Below, in pieces: positions 14,503-22,226 of a stretch of 32,002 nt of DNA. The first letter of the stretch is position 1. Every line of letters begins with the position of its first letter. The position numbers were made by a program, and so were the translations under genes. The stretch spans positions 1-32,002 of the forward strand of contig JAPLXR010000003.1 of assembly GCA_026395955.1 (NCBI GenBank), written 5' to 3'. The notes under the pieces are model-generated. The model worked only from the letters and a program-made list of their open reading frames with translations, had not been told where the DNA came from and ran no database searches. The DNA comes from Candidatus Nomurabacteria bacterium. Its GTDB lineage: Bacteria > Patescibacteriota > Minisyncoccia > Phycocordibacterales > UBA9973.

Positions 14503-15789
14503 TTATTTTTTATTTCTTCGGAAGAAAGCAGGAACAGCGCTCCAGTCTTCAGTATCATCATCTATTATAATATCTTCTACTACTGTAGCTTTTGCTGGTG
14601 TAGTATTTGTTGTAGCAGTAACTGTTGGAGTAATAGGTGTATTTGTTGGAGGAACTTCTTTTTTTTCTATTGGCTTAAAAAAGTCATTTTTAGGTTGTTG
14701 TGATATTACTGATGAAACAGCATTATGAATTTCCTTTTTTGCGTTATTTACATTATTAGATGATTTATCTTCTTTAACTGAAATATTTACTATTGGACTA
14801 CTTCCAAAAAGACTTTTTGTTGGACGAGGTACATCAGCAGGAAATGAAGTAGCGATAACTGTAACTTTCACTTCTCCTTTCTTTAATTTTTCATCATGAA
14901 TAGTACCAAATATAACTTTCGCATCTTTGTCTATTGATTCAGTGATAACTTTTGCGGCTTCTTGTATTTCGTGAATTGTAAGATCATCACCACCTGAAAT
15001 AGCAAATAGAACACCCTTTGCTCCATTTATAGAAACTTCGAGAAGAGGGGAATTAATAGCCATAAATGCTGCTTTTTCTGCACGCTTTTCTCCAGAAGCA
15101 GATCCGATACCCATAAGTGCACTACCAGCATCAGACATGATGGCTTTAATATCTGCAAAGTCTACATTTATGATACCTGGTGTAGTAATAAGATCTGAAA
15201 TTCCTTCGACTGCTTGTCTTAAAACTTCATTACATACAGCAAAGCCATCTTTAACATTAGTATTCTTGTCAGATAGTTGTAATAATTTATCGTTTGGAAT
15301 AACTATAATAGCATCAACTTCTTTTGCTAATTCTTCAATTCCTCTTTCAGCAATTTTCATACGAGTAGCTCCTTCGAAAAAAAATGGTTTTGTAACTACT
15401 GCAACAGTTAGTATACCTTGTTCTTTTGCAGATTTTGCAACGATAGGTGCAGCACCAGTACCAGTACCTCCACCCATACCACAAGCGATGAAAACCATAT
15501 CGGCACCTTTGATAGTGTCTTGGATTTCTGCCCTTGTTTCTTCGGCTGCTCTTTTTCCTACATCAGGATTCATTCCAGCTCCTAGGCCTTTTGTTAGATT
15601 TTTACCGATGTGAATTTTTTTTTCTGCGAGGGAATTGTGTAAGTCTTGAGTGTCAGTATTCATTGAAATAAATTCAACGCCTTTAACCTTCGAACTAATC
15701 ATATGATTTAAGGCTCCTTTTCCGGATCCTCCTACTCCTATTACTTTAATTCTGGCAAATGTTTCTATTTCTGGGTTTACTTTTGGCAT
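14503..15789 (-). CDS. ftsZ: Cell division protein FtsZ
   Basis: A 428-residue tubulin homologue that polymerises into the Z ring. GVGGSGKGALNHMI near residues 18-31 is the nucleotide-binding start. The tubulin signature GMGGGTGTGAAP lies near 105-116, and the T7-loop region NVDFADIKAIMSDAG near 207-221. A variable linker rich in T, P, N and K runs from about 340 to 410, and the C-terminal peptide WSAVPAFFRRNKK docks to FtsA-type partners. A -10-like TATGAT on the minus strand at about 15830-15835 suggests a 5' UTR of roughly 35-40 nt. The neighbouring ftsA is separated from it by an opposite-strand gene, an unusual break of the ftsA-ftsZ pair. Confidence 0.97.
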   Translation of the reverse strand: MPKVNPEIETFARIKVIGVGGSGKGALNHMISSKVKGVEFISMNTDTQDLHNSLAEKKIHIGKNLTKGLGAGMNPDVGKRAAEETRAEIQDTIKGADMVFIACGMGGGTGTGAAPIVAKSAKEQGILTVAVVTKPFFFEGATRMKIAERGIEELAKEVDAIIVIPNDKLLQLSDKNTNVKDGFAVCNEVLRQAVEGISDLITTPGIINVDFADIKAIMSDAGSALMGIGSASGEKRAEKAAFMAINSPLLEVSINGAKGVLFAISGGDDLTIHEIQEAAKVITESIDKDAKVIFGTIHDEKLKKGEVKVTVIATSFPADVPRPTKSLFGSSPIVNISVKEDKSSNNVNNAKKEIHNAVSSVISQQPKNDFFKPIEKKEVPPTNTPITPTVTATTNTTPAKATVVEDIIIDDDTEDWSAVPAFFRRNKK

Positions 15790-15880
15790 ATATTTGTTCG
15801 TTTATTTAATAAAATGTTTTTATCTCTCTATCATAACAGAAAATAAAAAAAAGCAAAATTTTAAATTACCTTTATTTTTA

Positions 15881-15908
15881 TTGACTTTTTTGCCTTGTGT
15901 GCTATATT
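15881..15908 (+). promoter_or_regulatory. Promoter of the 15942 gene
   Basis: TTGACT (15881-15886), a 16-nt spacer and TATATT (15903-15908), with TGC directly before the hexamer. It is divergent from ftsZ and predicts a leader of about 27 nt. Confidence 0.7.
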
Positions 15909-15941
15909 CTAGATAGAAATAAACATTTAAAATATAATATT

Positions 15942-16397
15942 ATGAACTATAGAGAAGTTTTCAAAACTGCTGATTTGTTGCTTTCAATTTTTATTGAAAA
16001 TAATAAAGAAAAATTAGATGGACGCAAAGGCATTGTGTTAGTCTTAAAAAATAATTCAGATGATTTCATGATGCATGAAGTTATAGGAGAGATGTCACGT
16101 GAAAAAGAAAAAGAAAAATTTGAATTTGCCTGTGAAAAAATTTCTCGTTTAGTAGAAATTAATAAATATGGCGAGCAACATCTTTCAAGTTTTCAAAGTG
16201 AAGATATACCAAATAAAAAATTTGGTGGCGCGATAAAAACTGCTGATGGATATATTTCAGCAAGTGGTTTTCCACCAGATTTGGATCACAAATTTGTTTT
16301 GCTATTAGCTTTAATGGTAGGAGAAATTGGTTTCAAAACTGCTGCAGCTATCGAAAAGATGTCTTTGGTAAATAAGAAAAAATGGGTAGAAAGCTAA
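15942..16397 (+). CDS. Unknown protein, 151 residues, inserted between ftsA and ftsZ
   Basis: No firm family. It starts MNYREVFKTADLLLSIF and has no membrane segment. A glycine-containing segment, KFGGAIKTADGYISASGFPP, is followed by a hydrophobic helix. This recalls a small CPR protein type with GGAI...GYI...SG-P, and more loosely the GlcG/HbpS fold, but I would not assign either. The start at 15942 is chosen because an earlier in-frame ATG at 15897 would overlap the strong promoter at 15881-15908. It is transcribed opposite to ftsZ and ftsA, and a terminator shared with ftsA follows. Confidence 0.65.
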   Translation: MNYREVFKTADLLLSIFIENNKEKLDGRKGIVLVLKNNSDDFMMHEVIGEMSREKEKEKFEFACEKISRLVEINKYGEQHLSSFQSEDIPNKKFGGAIKTADGYISASGFPPDLDHKFVLLLALMVGEIGFKTAAAIEKMSLVNKKKWVES

Positions 16398-16410
16398 TAA
16401 TTCATAAATT

Positions 16411-16438
16411 AAAAGAGCGTTTAAGAAAACGCTCTTTT
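16411..16438. terminator. Bidirectional terminator between the 15942 gene and ftsA
   Basis: A 12-bp perfect stem AAAAGAGCGTTT with loop AAGA and complement, ending in a T-run. A-run and T-run flanks make it usable from both convergent genes. Confidence 0.9.
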
Positions 16439-16447
16439 TTATTACCT

Positions 16448-17614
16448 TTATGGAAGTAACTGTTTAAATATAGATTTAATTCCACCTTGTATTTCTTTCA
16501 TTAATTCTCCAAAATTTCCAGAAGATTCACGATATGCGGTGTCTTTACTGACCATACATAGTCCTAAAGCGACAAACCATGAAGAATCACGGACTCTCGT
16601 TTTAGTATTTCCAAAAAGTTCTGAACCTCCGATACGAGAAGGGAGTTTGAGTGTTTCTTTGGAAAGTTTTTCAAGCATGGGAGAAGCAGATCCTCCACCA
16701 GTGAAAATAATTCCAGCAGGAAGTAATCCGTTTCTTTTTATTTTCTTTAAATGATTTTCAATTAATTCAAAAATATCAGTGAGGCGTGCCTCGATAATCT
16801 CATCGAGTTTTTTCTTAGAATAATTTTTTATATCATTACCGACTTTGAGCATCTCTGCTTCTTCGAGAGGGATCTTGAGTCCGAGAGCAATGTCATTTGT
16901 AATATCAGATGAACCAATAGAAAAAATGTGCAATGAAATAGGGTTACCGTTTTCAAAAACTACAATAGAGACTGTTTCAGCTCCGATATTTACAAGAGCA
17001 CAACCAACCATTTTTTGTCTGTCTGACAAGGCGACTTCAGCTGCAGCTATAGGAGAGGCAACGGCATCTATAGGTTCTATTCCGGCTTCTACTACGACAG
17101 ACAATAAGTCTTCTAAATGTTGTGCCAAGCTTGTTACGAATAAAGCTTTGATCTCGAGCTTTACACCGTGTAGACCTTCAGGGCGACCATGAACTTCTTT
17201 TTCATCTAGTCTAAAAGAAACAGGGAAGACGTTCATTATTTTTTTGTTACCGAGAGTAAGGTCTGATTCGGATTCTTTGAGTGCTTTTTGTATATCTAGA
17301 GTTGTGACTTCATTATCTGCTTTTGAAATAATTGCAGAACCACTATGGGTTTCAGAAGAAAGGGTAATACCTCCGATAGAAACGAAAGCTCTTTTTATTT
17401 TTATACCAGAAGTATTTTCTGCTTCAGTGATAGCCTTCTTTAAACTCTTAATTGCATCTTCAGATTTAAAAACGTATCCATGACGAATACCTTTTGATTC
17501 AGACAAACCAGTACCTATTATTTTTGGAGTACTCTCACCTTTAAAAAACTCAGCGACAACTACGCGTGTGGTGACAGTACCTATATCAATACCTACAGAA
17601 ATATTTCTGATCAT
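16448..17614 (-). CDS. ftsA: Cell division protein FtsA
   Basis: A 388-residue actin-family ATPase that anchors FtsZ to the membrane. SVGIDIGTVTTRVVVAE near residues 6-22 is the phosphate-1 loop. VHGRPEGLHGVKLE lies in the FtsA-specific 1C subdomain, ALVNIGAETVSIVVFENG is the phosphate-2 loop, and GIIFTGGGSASPMLE is the adenosine motif. The C-terminus IKSIFKQLLP is a plausible amphipathic membrane-targeting helix. It lies 35 nt downstream of ybeY in a minus-strand run priA-rpsU-ybeY-ftsA and has no clear promoter of its own. Confidence 0.95.
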   Translation of the reverse strand: MIRNISVGIDIGTVTTRVVVAEFFKGESTPKIIGTGLSESKGIRHGYVFKSEDAIKSLKKAITEAENTSGIKIKRAFVSIGGITLSSETHSGSAIISKADNEVTTLDIQKALKESESDLTLGNKKIMNVFPVSFRLDEKEVHGRPEGLHGVKLEIKALFVTSLAQHLEDLLSVVVEAGIEPIDAVASPIAAAEVALSDRQKMVGCALVNIGAETVSIVVFENGNPISLHIFSIGSSDITNDIALGLKIPLEEAEMLKVGNDIKNYSKKKLDEIIEARLTDIFELIENHLKKIKRNGLLPAGIIFTGGGSASPMLEKLSKETLKLPSRIGGSELFGNTKTRVRDSSWFVALGLCMVSKDTAYRESSGNFGELMKEIQGGIKSIFKQLLP

Positions 17615-17649
17615 TTTTAAAATGAATTACAACTAATAAAGAGTTTGAG

Positions 17650-18033
17650 TTAACAGTTGAATTTTTTAGATATTTCAACTTCTCTCTTCTCCATTGTACT
17701 ACTATGTTGCATTCCTTTCAAATGTAGCATTCCGTGGATAACTAAAAATCCGATGAATTGGGTCAAAGTACGGTCGAAATCACTGGCTTGTTTTTTTGCT
17801 GTAGCCATACAAATAAAAATTTCTCCATTTTTTTTATCATAAGGGAAAGATAAAATATTTGCTGGTTTATTTTTTTGTCTATAAGTTTTATTTAATTCTC
17901 GAGATCTTTTTTCACTTATAAAAACTATAGAGAGGCAATACTTGGGCCCGAGGACAGTGTCTTTCATGACAGCAAAAGGTAAGCGTGGAAGCTTACCTTT
18001 AGTGAGATTTAGTATGGAAAAGTTTTCTTCCAT
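17650..18033 (-). CDS. ybeY: Endoribonuclease YbeY, 16S rRNA maturation and ribosome quality control
   Basis: A 127-residue metal-dependent RNase. The signature HGMLHLKGMQH near residues 101-111 provides the three zinc-binding histidines (HGxLHLxGxxH; the common form has GYDH, so Met-Gln replaces Tyr-Asp). NILSFPYD near 60-67 is the second conserved block. The start at 18033 is preferred over 18069. It leaves a short gap after rpsU, while the longer frame would overlap rpsU and encodes a low-complexity N-terminus (SNLKQNNLT). The family is usually 140-170 residues, so this is a compact version. It is adjacent to the bS21 gene, fitting a 30S biogenesis pair. Confidence 0.88.
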   Translation of the reverse strand: MEENFSILNLTKGKLPRLPFAVMKDTVLGPKYCLSIVFISEKRSRELNKTYRQKNKPANILSFPYDKKNGEIFICMATAKKQASDFDRTLTQFIGFLVIHGMLHLKGMQHSSTMEKREVEISKKFNC

Positions 18034-18040
18034 AGTTAAA

Positions 18041-18280
18041 TTATTTTGTTTTAAGTTTGAGTTTACCAAGTTTGCGTAATTTTTCGTTTGCTTTTCTTTT
18101 GTTGATTCTCTTGAGTGCAGCCGCTTTTGTCTTTACTTTTGATTCTTCTCTCTCGTTGTAACGATTATTTTTAACTTTATAAATTATGCCAGATTCTTGA
18201 ATCTTGCGAGTAAAACGACGTAGAACACTCGCATTGTTCTCGTTTTGGTTCTTTTTAACTTCTATGATTGTTTTTGCCAT
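18041..18280 (-). CDS. rpsU: 30S ribosomal protein bS21
   Basis: A 79-residue, very basic protein. The core NENNASVLRRFTRKIQESGI near residues 12-31 matches bS21, followed by a long helical tail of Arg, Lys and Ala (AAALKRINKRKANEKLRKLG). bS21 sits near the 3' end of 16S rRNA on the platform and affects start selection. In some bacteria lacking Shine-Dalgarno use, neighbouring S proteins hide the anti-SD; that may be relevant because genes in this window lack obvious SD sites, but it cannot be tested here. It is followed 7 nt later by ybeY. Confidence 0.93.
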   Translation of the reverse strand: MAKTIIEVKKNQNENNASVLRRFTRKIQESGIIYKVKNNRYNEREESKVKTKAAALKRINKRKANEKLRKLGKLKLKTK

Positions 18281-18308
18281 ATAGTATATAGCTTAACATA
18301 AAATAATT

Positions 18309-20300
18309 TTATAGCAAGTCTTCAGGATCTACATTTATATAGAAATCCATAGATAAAGAGGAGAGTTTTTGTGATAATTTCGGATCTATGGTTGAGTCTT
18401 TGTTTATTTCATTTAAAGACCATTTGTTTAAATCTAATTTTATTAATGCATTTGTGACATACAAACCTTTGACCTTAGAAACAAAAGCACTAAAAATTCT
18501 AACGTCATAATCCTTGAATAATTCAGCGAGGTATTTTTTATTTACTATTGTTTGCTCTTTATTTCCTGTATAAGTAACTTTTATAAAACGTTTAAATGGA
18601 GGATATTCTAGGTTTTTTCTATCTTGCAATTCTTCTCGAACGAAGTTCAAGAGATTGTCATTTTTAATTGAAATTAGTGCACCATCTTTTTCATTTTTTG
18701 TTTGAATGATAATTTTATTTTTAGTTATATTAATGAGTGAAAAAATTATATGAATAATTTTTTCACTCATTTTAAAATTCGGTATTGCCCAAAGTGAATC
18801 AAAAGAAGAAATTACAGACAATTCTACTTTTTCTTTCATGTAGAAAAAAGCCATTTCTGTGCCTATAAGCACAGCGCCTTGCTCATTTTTATTTTTGTCT
18901 TCAAAATCAGCTATTATTTTTTCTGCACCCTTTTTTGTTTTAGCGGATTCTTTATCTATTTTAAATATTTTTGTTTCAGGTATGTGTTTTTTTAATTCTT
19001 CATAAACTGTGTCTGTACCTATGCCGAGTGGGGTTAAATTCCAACTTTCACAATGAGGACAAGTCATAAGTGGGTCTTTTTCTGTACCGCAACGATTACA
19101 TATGAACATCCTTTTTTTACCATCAGCTGATAAATATAAAATTATAGGAGCCAAACATTTGTCACACATTATAGGAGTAGAACAATCTCGGCAAACAGTC
19201 ATAGTAGCTAGTCCTTTACGTAATGAAAAAACAAAGACATTTTTTTTGTTTTTGATACTTTCTTTTATTTCTTCTATATTAATGTCAGAGAAGATTTTGA
19301 ATTTTTTATCTTTATCTTCGTTTTGATTTTCTATTTTTATTTCTCCTTCGAAATTTAATCGGAATGAAAGGGGACGAATTTCTGATAATCCCTCACGTCT
19401 ATTTATTGTTTCAAAACGCAAAAGATCATCTGCTAGTATTAATTTTGCTCCTATTTTTTCAGCAAATAATTCCACAAAAACTCTGAGGTCTAAAAATGGC
19501 CGGTTGAACATTTTATAAGAATTAGAACTTTCATGTTCTATTATTATAGTTCCTATATCGTTTCTGGGTATAGATAAAAATTGGGCAGTGCCGAATATTA
19601 GTACAGGATGTTCGGTATTTATTATCTTTTTAAATTGATCAATTTGTTTTTTTGCAGTTAATCCACCATGTACATTAAAGGTAAATTGTTCTATTCCATG
19701 ACTTAATTTTTCTTTAAAATTATTAATATCACTTTCTGTCGGTAAAACTATAAAAATAGATTTTTTTTCTGCAAAACTTTCTCGTACTAATGTTTTATAA
19801 AATCCGAGTCTTTCTTCTGTTGGAGATTGGAAAAGTAATTTTTCGGGTTTTATTGAATTTTTTTCTCCCCTTGATAAAGGGGAGTGGCTGAAAGCCGAGG
19901 GGGTTGTATTTTTACATTTTGCAATTGCATCATATTCTTCACGAAAAGATGCTGGTAATAATGATAATAATGTAGAACCTTTTGTAGAACTAAAATAGCG
20001 ACTTATTTCTATTCCAGATTCTAAAAATTTATTTGAAAAAATACTATGCTCTTTTACATCAGTTATTTTCCTCAGATTAAAAGTCATGTTTTTTATATCT
20101 GATTTTGAAGAAGAAACCTCTTCTGAAGATACAGCAATGCCTAGGATTTCCTTTTTTCTAAATGGAATAGTGACGATACTGCCGTCTGGTACAGGTTTGG
20201 CTGTAAAGTAAGTTAAATCTTCTGAAAAGATTCCTTTTATTAGTGGTATTACTGTAACGACTTTCATCCCATTAGAAATTTTTTCTTTTTCTTTAATCAT
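18309..20300 (-). CDS. priA: PriA-like primosomal protein N', apparently motor-dead
   Basis: A 663-residue PriA homologue. N-terminal 3'-DNA-binding and winged-helix parts span about 1-125. A repeat-derived linker lies at about 128-150, and a degenerate first helicase lobe at about 160-300. Cysteine pairs CRDC, CDKC, CNRC and CPHC near 370-417 would hold two zinc ions, and a second lobe and C-terminal domain follow. The Walker A motif expected around 160-175 (GxGKT) is absent, where the sequence reads SPTEERLGFYKTLV. DEEH is replaced by IEHE near 254-257. LIGTEMAFF replaces LIGTQMxxKGxDF, and AGRAGR of motif VI is missing. It can probably bind forks and partners but not hydrolyse ATP by the known mechanism. 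It is divergent from mreB. Confidence 0.88.
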   Translation of the reverse strand: MIKEKEKISNGMKVVTVIPLIKGIFSEDLTYFTAKPVPDGSIVTIPFRKKEILGIAVSSEEVSSSKSDIKNMTFNLRKITDVKEHSIFSNKFLESGIEISRYFSSTKGSTLLSLLPASFREEYDAIAKCKNTTPSAFSHSPLSRGEKNSIKPEKLLFQSPTEERLGFYKTLVRESFAEKKSIFIVLPTESDINNFKEKLSHGIEQFTFNVHGGLTAKKQIDQFKKIINTEHPVLIFGTAQFLSIPRNDIGTIIIEHESSNSYKMFNRPFLDLRVFVELFAEKIGAKLILADDLLRFETINRREGLSEIRPLSFRLNFEGEIKIENQNEDKDKKFKIFSDINIEEIKESIKNKKNVFVFSLRKGLATMTVCRDCSTPIMCDKCLAPIILYLSADGKKRMFICNRCGTEKDPLMTCPHCESWNLTPLGIGTDTVYEELKKHIPETKIFKIDKESAKTKKGAEKIIADFEDKNKNEQGAVLIGTEMAFFYMKEKVELSVISSFDSLWAIPNFKMSEKIIHIIFSLINITKNKIIIQTKNEKDGALISIKNDNLLNFVREELQDRKNLEYPPFKRFIKVTYTGNKEQTIVNKKYLAELFKDYDVRIFSAFVSKVKGLYVTNALIKLDLNKWSLNEINKDSTIDPKLSQKLSSLSMDFYINVDPEDLL
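19865..19905 (-). repeat. GC-rich palindromic element, in frame inside priA
   Basis: On the minus strand it reads CCCCCTCGGCTTTCAGCCAC, then the hairpin CTCCCCTT-TATC-AAGGGGAG. The same order (C-run, GGCTTTCAGCC, CCCC-stem) occurs in mnmA at 31784-31844. It encodes residues including SPLSRGE, matching SPLAKGE in MnmA, and lies in the linker before the helicase core. Its GC content is far above that of the surrounding gene. Confidence 0.85.
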
Positions 20301-20348
20301 AAGGTTTAATTTGGTGCCAGTTAGTATTTATTTCTAACGGGACACGTA

Positions 20349-20378
20349 TTGTTAGTTTAGCATATACTGTGCTATATT
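20349..20378 (+). promoter_or_regulatory. Promoter of leaderless mreB
   Basis: TTGTTA (20349-20354), an 18-nt spacer, TATATT (20373-20378, with TGC before it), then six nt to the mreB ATG. Transcription would start at the start codon. Confidence 0.65.
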
Positions 20379-20384
20379 TTCTCT

Positions 20385-21398
20385 ATGGGAATATTTTCAA
20401 AAAAATTAGGTATAGACCTTGGAACTGCAAATACATTGGTGTTTGTACCTGGAAAGGGCATAGTTTTAAACGAGCCTTCTGTTGTTGCTGTTTCTGAACA
20501 AGACAATAAAATACTCGCTATTGGTTTTGAAGCAAAAGACATGATCGGTAAAACACCAGATTCTATTATTGCTTATCGTCCGATGAAAGACGGAGTTATA
20601 GCAGATTATAGAGTGACAGAAGCCATGCTTCGTTATTTTATAAATAAAGCGATGGGAAAATTTAATTTATTTAAACCAGATGTGATGGTCTCAGTTCCTG
20701 CTGGTGTGACTAGTACAGAACGTCGTGCAGTTATCGAAGCTGCTATTCGTGCTGGTGCAAAAAATGCTTATGTAGTGAAAGAACCAATTCTCGCAGCTAT
20801 CGGTGCTGGAATTCCTATTTATGAATCAAAGGGTCATATGATTGTCGACATTGGTGGAGGTACGACAGACGTCGCAGTTATTTCTCTGGGAGGAATCGTG
20901 GCTTCTACTTCTGTAAAATGTGCAGGAAATAAAATAGACCAAGCTATCGCAGACTATATAAAGAAAACATTTAATCTAGCTATCGGAGACAGAACTGCTG
21001 AAGAAGTAAAAATAAAAATTGGTGCAGCGATACAACTCGAAGAAGAGCTACGTGTAACCATAAAAGGACGTGATTTTATCCAAGGTCTTCCACGCTCTGC
21101 TCAAGTCGGTACAAATGAAATAGTAAAAGCTATCGATGGAGAATTGAAACAAATGATTAAAGCTATTAAAGATGTCTTGCAAGAAACTCCTCCAGAACTC
21201 GCTTCAGATATTATTGATCACGGTATTATAATGACAGGTGGTTCATCAATGCTTCGCAATTTACCTGATTTGGTTTATAGAAAGACAGGAGTAAAAGCAA
21301 GTCTAGCTGAAGATGCTCTATATTGTGTAGCAAAAGGTACTGGTATTGCACTTGATCACCTAGATGTATACAAGAAAACAGTTTTAAGTAAGAAGTAA
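20385..21398 (+). CDS. mreB: Rod shape-determining protein MreB
   Basis: A 337-residue bacterial actin. KKLGIDLGTANTLVFVPGKG near residues 6-25 is the phosphate-1 loop. RPMKDGVIADY, SVPAGVTSTERRAV, and MIVDIGGGTTDVAVISLGG near 150-168 (phosphate-2) follow, with GIIMTGGSSMLRNL near 284-297 as the adenosine motif. MreB filaments guide lateral wall synthesis at the inner membrane. The start is set by the family N-terminus and by the -10 box six nt upstream. It is followed by a very strong hairpin and then the delta'-like gene, and no mreC, mreD or rodA follows, unlike the classic mre operon. Confidence 0.97.
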   Translation: MGIFSKKLGIDLGTANTLVFVPGKGIVLNEPSVVAVSEQDNKILAIGFEAKDMIGKTPDSIIAYRPMKDGVIADYRVTEAMLRYFINKAMGKFNLFKPDVMVSVPAGVTSTERRAVIEAAIRAGAKNAYVVKEPILAAIGAGIPIYESKGHMIVDIGGGTTDVAVISLGGIVASTSVKCAGNKIDQAIADYIKKTFNLAIGDRTAEEVKIKIGAAIQLEEELRVTIKGRDFIQGLPRSAQVGTNEIVKAIDGELKQMIKAIKDVLQETPPELASDIIDHGIIMTGGSSMLRNLPDLVYRKTGVKASLAEDALYCVAKGTGIALDHLDVYKKTVLSKK

Positions 21399-21400
21399 AA

Positions 21401-21443
21401 AGCTAGGCAAGACCTAGCAATACTTGCTAGGTCTTGCCTAGCT
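21401..21443. other. 20-bp perfect hairpin between mreB and the delta' gene
   Basis: Arm AGCTAGGCAAGACCTAGCAA (21401-21420), loop TAC, perfect complement at 21424-21443. No T-run follows, so it is not a standard terminator. Each arm also contains an internal CTAGG/CCTAG pairing. It ends 7 nt before the delta' start codon and could limit ribosome access, protect mreB mRNA or mark an insertion. Confidence 0.8.
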
Positions 21444-21450
21444 CAGAGCT

Positions 21451-22182
21451 ATGTTAAAAAAGTATTTAAATAAAGAAAATTTACATCATGCGTATTTAAT
21501 AGAAGGGAATAAAGATGAAATCTTACCCAGCCTCTTTTCTATTTTAGAAGAGTTAAAAGTAAAGACTAGTGCTAATCCTGATTTTTACAATATTTCTCTC
21601 GATACTTTTAAAATGGATGACGCTGAAAATTTAAAGTCTTCAGCCAATCAAAAGAGTTTCGGAGATAAAAAAGACACAAAGAGAATTTTTATAATTTCTG
21701 CAAATAATTTTTTACATAATGCGCAGAATACATTACTCAAAATTTTCGAAGAACCAAAGATTGATACACATTTCTTTTTAATAACTCCTGATAAAGAAGT
21801 TTTTTTACCTACTATTATTTCTAGAACTTATTTTATTTCTATAAAATCTGAAACAGGAGATGAAACAAAAGAGGCAGACAAATTCATTAAAATGAATTTG
21901 TCTGCCCGTCTCGAATATATAAAAGATTTAGTAAAAGGGAAGGATGATGAAGAAACCACCACCCCGCCTGAAGGCACCCCTCCTCAAAAAGGAGGGGAGG
22001 AATCGGAATCACCTCGTGCGAAAGCTTTGAAATTCCTTTCAGCTCTGGAGATAGTTGTTTCAAAAAGTGAATATAAAAACAAAGTAGAAGTTGTAGATCA
22101 AATTTTTAAAGTTCGTGAATACCTCCGCCAGCCAGGATCAAGCACTAAAATGCTTATGGAATCTGTGGCGATTTTGCTTTAA
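21451..22182 (+). CDS. holB: DNA polymerase III delta'-like clamp-loader subunit
   Basis: A 243-residue AAA+-like protein. LHHAYLIEGN near residues 11-20 replaces the P-loop region; no GxxGxGK is present, as is normal for non-hydrolysing delta'. RIFIISANNFLHNAQNTLLKIFEEPK near 78-103 carries the clamp-loader NALLKxLEEP signature, and TIISRTYFI near 121-129 follows, with SRT near the SRC-like sensor position. The usual zinc cysteines are missing. A repeat-encoded linker (residues about 168-186, TPPEGTPPQKGGEE) separates the AAA+ part from the shortened C-terminal collar. It is downstream of mreB across a 20-bp hairpin. Symbol given on motif grounds; exact subunit identity is likely but not certain. 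Confidence 0.83.
   Translation: MLKKYLNKENLHHAYLIEGNKDEILPSLFSILEELKVKTSANPDFYNISLDTFKMDDAENLKSSANQKSFGDKKDTKRIFIISANNFLHNAQNTLLKIFEEPKIDTHFFLITPDKEVFLPTIISRTYFISIKSETGDETKEADKFIKMNLSARLEYIKDLVKGKDDEETTTPPEGTPPQKGGEESESPRAKALKFLSALEIVVSKSEYKNKVEVVDQIFKVREYLRQPGSSTKMLMESVAILL
21956..22002 (+). repeat. GC-rich palindromic element, in frame inside holB
   Basis: It reads CCACCCCGCCTGAAGGCACC, then the hairpin CCCCTCCT-CAAAA-AGGAGGGG. The half-element in mnmA at 31329-31373 has the same order, and both encode GTPP-xx-GGEE in the same frame. It lies in an interdomain linker and is strongly GC-rich in an AT-rich gene. Confidence 0.85.
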
Positions 22183-22192
22183 ATATAAGTAC

Positions 22193-22220
22193 TTGACAAA
22201 ATATTTGTATCTGCTATACT
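22193..22220 (+). promoter_or_regulatory. Consensus sigma-70 promoter of the RNA before frr
   Basis: TTGACA (22193-22198), a 16-nt spacer, TATACT (22215-22220) with TGC directly before it. It is the best -35/-10 pair in the window and starts 10 nt after the holB stop. Confidence 0.8.
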
Positions 22221-22226
22221 ATATTT

